Shown here piece by piece: positions 61,780 to 64,000 of a stretch of 64,000 bases of DNA. Every line of letters starts with the position of its first letter. Position 1 is the first letter of the stretch. Below the pieces are notes generated by a model. The model saw only the letters and a program-made list of their open reading frames with translations. It did not search any database and was not told the DNA's origin. Origin of the DNA: Limnobacter sp. 130. Lineage in GTDB: Bacteria; Pseudomonadota; Gammaproteobacteria; Burkholderiales; Burkholderiaceae_B. The stretch is taken from NCBI RefSeq assembly GCF_902506325.1, contig NZ_LR732330.1, positions 372,001-436,000 of the forward strand, written 5' to 3'. Both the position numbers and the translations under genes were made by a program.

Positions 61780-62688
61780 TTATCCAGAAGCTGTAGTTAA
61801 GCGTTCAATCAAATGCCTTGCAAAAGGCGTCAAATTGTCGTTATTTCGAATGCACACTTGCAAATTGCGTTTGGCCCAGGGTTCATCCAGGTCAATCACA
61901 ACCAGGTCAGCTCTTGGCGAGCCATCGTGATTCACCAAGGCGCTGCGGGGCACCAAACCAACACCCACGCCCGCCGACACCATTCGACACACTGCCTCAA
62001 AGCTTCGAACCTGAATACGAACATCCAGGTGCCGCCCCAGTGCAGCGGCTGCATTCAGCGTAAAGGTGTGAATCGAAGAACCCGCATGCAACATGACAAA
62101 AGGATCGTCCAGCACCTCGCTGAATTTGATACGTTTGCGACGTGCACGCGGGTGGCTCAAGGGTGCAATCAACACCAGGCGATCCGAACGGTAGGGTAAC
62201 AGCCTTACATCAGCCCCCTCCACTTCCTCGGCCACCACACCAACATCCACCTCGCCACGAACCAAAGCCATCACAATATCAAGGCTGGAGTGCTCCTCAA
62301 GCGAAATACTGACCTGCGGAAAGTCTTTCAGAAAGGCCGACAAATCGGCCGGTAAATAAGTATGTGTGGCATGGGTATTGGCCCACAGGCGAACATGTCC
62401 ACGCACACCCCTCGCCAAGGGAGAAAGGTCGGCGTGCATTTGCTCAAGCTGGGCAAACACACGGCGAGCATGGCGCATCAGCGTTTCGCCAGCGGGCGTT
62501 AAGGTAACGCCACGCGCCTGCCGGGTGAACAAAGGCGTGCCAATTGCTTCCTCCAGGCTTTTAAGCCGATGGCTGGCTGAAGATGGTGCAAGGTTTACCT
62601 GCTGCGCACCGCGGGTCAGATTGCGCGCCTGAGCAATGGCCAGAAAAACCCGAAGGTCATCCAGGTCGTAACGCAAAGGATTCGTCAT
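61780..62688 (-). CDS. LysR-type transcriptional regulator (CysB/Cbl-like side of the family)
   Basis: This 302-residue regulator has an HTH at about 8-65 (LDDLRVFLAIAQARNLTRGA, QQVNLAPSSASHRLKSLEEA) and a co-inducer domain with VSISLEEHSSLDIVMALVRG and VCRMVSAGVGVGLVPRSAL. The ATG at 62688 is chosen; an ATG 12 codons earlier is possible. It is divergent from an EamA-type exporter across a short gap, so it probably controls it. It ends eight bases before the sensor kinase gene on the same strand, but a functional link with that pair is not evident. Confidence 0.88.
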   Translation of the reverse strand: MTNPLRYDLDDLRVFLAIAQARNLTRGAQQVNLAPSSASHRLKSLEEAIGTPLFTRQARGVTLTPAGETLMRHARRVFAQLEQMHADLSPLARGVRGHVRLWANTHATHTYLPADLSAFLKDFPQVSISLEEHSSLDIVMALVRGEVDVGVVAEEVEGADVRLLPYRSDRLVLIAPLSHPRARRKRIKFSEVLDDPFVMLHAGSSIHTFTLNAAAALGRHLDVRIQVRSFEAVCRMVSAGVGVGLVPRSALVNHDGSPRADLVVIDLDEPWAKRNLQVCIRNNDNLTPFARHLIERLTTASG

Positions 62689-62774
62689 TTTCGAACGCTC
62701 ATGTGCAGAAATAGCAATTTTCATTCAATTCTAAGCGGTTCATCATTCGATCCACAAGAACTCTGCACACAATC

Positions 62775-63695
62775 ATGATTGCCACTGCCACCCTGTACTT
62801 CAACCGCATGTCGCCCGAACGCATAGGCGTACTGCTTGCAGTGTTGGCCGCCACAGGTTTTTCCATGAAAGCAATTTTCGTGAAACTGGCCTATGGTGCA
62901 GCACCCATCGACCCCATCACCACCTTGTCGCTGCGCATGCTGTTTTCATTGCCCCTGTTTTTGTGGATAGGCCGCAACGTGTTGTTCAGTGGCCCCGCCT
63001 TAAGCCGAGGAAATTGGGGCATGTTGGTGGCTTTGGGTTTGCTGGGCTATTACGGTGCCAGCATTCTCGACTTCATGGGTTTGCAATATATTTCGGCAGG
63101 CTTGGAAAGGTTGATTCTGTTCACCTACCCCACCATTACTTTGCTAATCGGCGTGCTGTTCATGGGCCATGCGCTGAGAAAGTCGCAAGTGGCTGCGGTG
63201 GTGCTCTCATACGTGGGCATTGGTATTGCGTTTTGGCATGACTTGAGTTTTACCGAGAACACCACTGAATTGTTGTTGGGCGCAGCCCTGGTTTTTGGCT
63301 CGGCCATTTCATATGCGCTGTACAGCGCAGGCACCGAGGGCATGGTGCGCAAAATCGGTTCACTGCGATTCGCTGTGTTGGCCACTTTAGTATCCACAGT
63401 GGCCACGCAAATTCATTTTGTGAGTAGCCAGCCAATCAGCGACCTGGTGCAACCTGCGCCGGTTTATTTCTATTGCGCAGCCATGGCCGTGTTTTCAACC
63501 GTGTTGCCCGTGGTGTGGCAGTCGATGGCCATACGCTCAATAGGTTCGGCACGTGCAGTGTTAATTGGCACATTGGGCCCAGTGCTTAGCATTGTGTTTG
63601 CATGGGCACTTCTGGCTGAACCCATTTCCGTGTATCAGTTGATCGGTGCAGGGTTTGTGCTGGCTGGGGTGTACCTGGTGTGGCGCACTCGCTAA
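62775..63695 (+). CDS. EamA/DMT-family membrane transporter
   Basis: This 306-residue inner-membrane protein has ten helices and two EamA repeats. The first has LLAVLAATGFSMKAIFVKLA, and GLQYISAGLERLILFTYPTI follows. The second ends GARAVLIGTLGPVLSIVFAW-like (here SARAVLIGTLGPVLSIVFAW) and EPISVYQLIGAGFVLAGVYL. Members export amino acids or other small metabolites. No strong ribosome site is seen; the ATG at 62775 or the one at codon 12 could be the start. It is divergent from a LysR gene. Confidence 0.88.
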   Translation: MIATATLYFNRMSPERIGVLLAVLAATGFSMKAIFVKLAYGAAPIDPITTLSLRMLFSLPLFLWIGRNVLFSGPALSRGNWGMLVALGLLGYYGASILDFMGLQYISAGLERLILFTYPTITLLIGVLFMGHALRKSQVAAVVLSYVGIGIAFWHDLSFTENTTELLLGAALVFGSAISYALYSAGTEGMVRKIGSLRFAVLATLVSTVATQIHFVSSQPISDLVQPAPVYFYCAAMAVFSTVLPVVWQSMAIRSIGSARAVLIGTLGPVLSIVFAWALLAEPISVYQLIGAGFVLAGVYLVWRTR

Positions 63696-63726
63696 GCGGT
63701 GTCATGTGGCAGCGGTATACTGCGGC

Positions 63727-64000
63727 ATGAACGAATTACTTCTGCGCCTGAAACTGGCGGTTGCACACCCTCACGACGACAAAGTTTCCGTGCGATTTTT
63801 AGCCGACATGCACGGCGAATCCGCCCACGGCGCATTGCTGCTTTTTCTCGCAGTGCTCACCCTGCTGCCCATTCCCTTCTCAGGCTTTTTGTTCTCATTC
63901 GGAATCTGGGCAATTGCACGCATGATGTGGATCAACGACAGCAGCCACGGCCTGCCTGAATCGGTGTGCCGCGTTGAACTGTCCAAAGCATCGGCCACCC
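63727..64000 (+). CDS. ExoD-like protein, N-terminal part (cut by window edge)
   Basis: The first 91 codons are visible. After a polar start (NELLLRLKLAVAHPHDDKVS) the segment HGESAHGALLLFLAVLTLLP, followed by IPFSGFLFSFGIWAIARMMW, matches the first conserved block of ExoD-type membrane proteins (G-x-G-x-LLLxLA..LPxPxxG). ExoD is linked to exopolysaccharide production in rhizobia, though its biochemical role is unclear. The gene runs off the end of the window. Confidence 0.65.
   Translation, partial: MNELLLRLKLAVAHPHDDKVSVRFLADMHGESAHGALLLFLAVLTLLPIPFSGFLFSFGIWAIARMMWINDSSHGLPESVCRVELSKASAT

Overview
The window reads as chromosomal DNA of a betaproteobacterium of the order Burkholderiales. 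The best guess is a Limnobacter-like thiosulfate oxidiser. This rests on the protein families, a compact soxCDYZAXB cluster, a lexA-imuA-imuB-dnaE2 mutasome, and a surE-pcm-nlpD locus. The genus is inferred from memory of gene content, not from a database search. Coding density is high and no gene-free stretch exceeds about 300 bases. I saw no insertion sequence, prophage or CRISPR array.

Layout. 1-4653 (minus): hisS (cut by the window edge), ispG, rodZ-like, rlmN and ndk, i.e. isoprenoid, cell-shape, translation and nucleotide housekeeping. 4826-5530: a Bax-inhibitor-1 family membrane protein, followed by a free-standing, terminator-bounded candidate small RNA at about 5645-5733. 5753-10234 (minus): yaaA, surE, pcm, nlpD-like, rlmD, with no rpoS after nlpD. 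10477-16419 (plus): a LexA-box promoter driving lexA, then imuA, imuB and dnaE2, the SOS translesion mutasome. 16432-18393 (minus): parE.

18459-22356 is the most unusual part. Two ECF sigma factors flank a sigma-54 enhancer-binding protein, a type III secretion chaperone-like (CesT-like) gene and two small unknown genes. A good -24/-12 promoter precedes one ECF gene. A sequence close to the HrpL hrp-box precedes the other. The simplest reading is a cascade, enhancer-binding protein to ECF sigma to second ECF sigma plus chaperone. It resembles HrpRS-HrpL control of type III secretion, but no secretion apparatus is in the window.

22522-27654: tRNA-Arg(CCT), then (minus) a three-gene TRAP-type transporter system whose large permease carries a C-terminal NTF2-like domain. 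27915-29312: a response regulator with TPR-like repeats whose phospho-acceptor Asp is replaced by Glu. 29322-36439 (minus): soxC-D-Y-Z-A-X-B plus a periplasmic thioredoxin, the periplasmic thiosulfate-oxidation pathway, behind a promoter with tandem palindromes. 36451-44258: a small unknown gene, a DUF1178 gene, a RegBA-type redox two-component system, SURF1 and the cyoABCD quinol oxidase. Sox electrons and the terminal oxidase with its redox regulator therefore lie side by side.

44314-64000 is ordinary accessory metabolism and transport. It holds an MHS-family symporter, nitronate monooxygenase, DUF305 and LVIVD-repeat proteins, an enoyl-CoA hydratase, a metallo-beta-lactamase fold hydrolase, LysR/LysE, a LON-domain protein and Rnk. 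Next come a quinone oxidoreductase, an SDR and an exported methyltransferase. The stretch ends with a YhiN-type flavoprotein, Kup with a KdpDE-like sensor pair, a LysR/EamA pair and the start of an ExoD-like gene.
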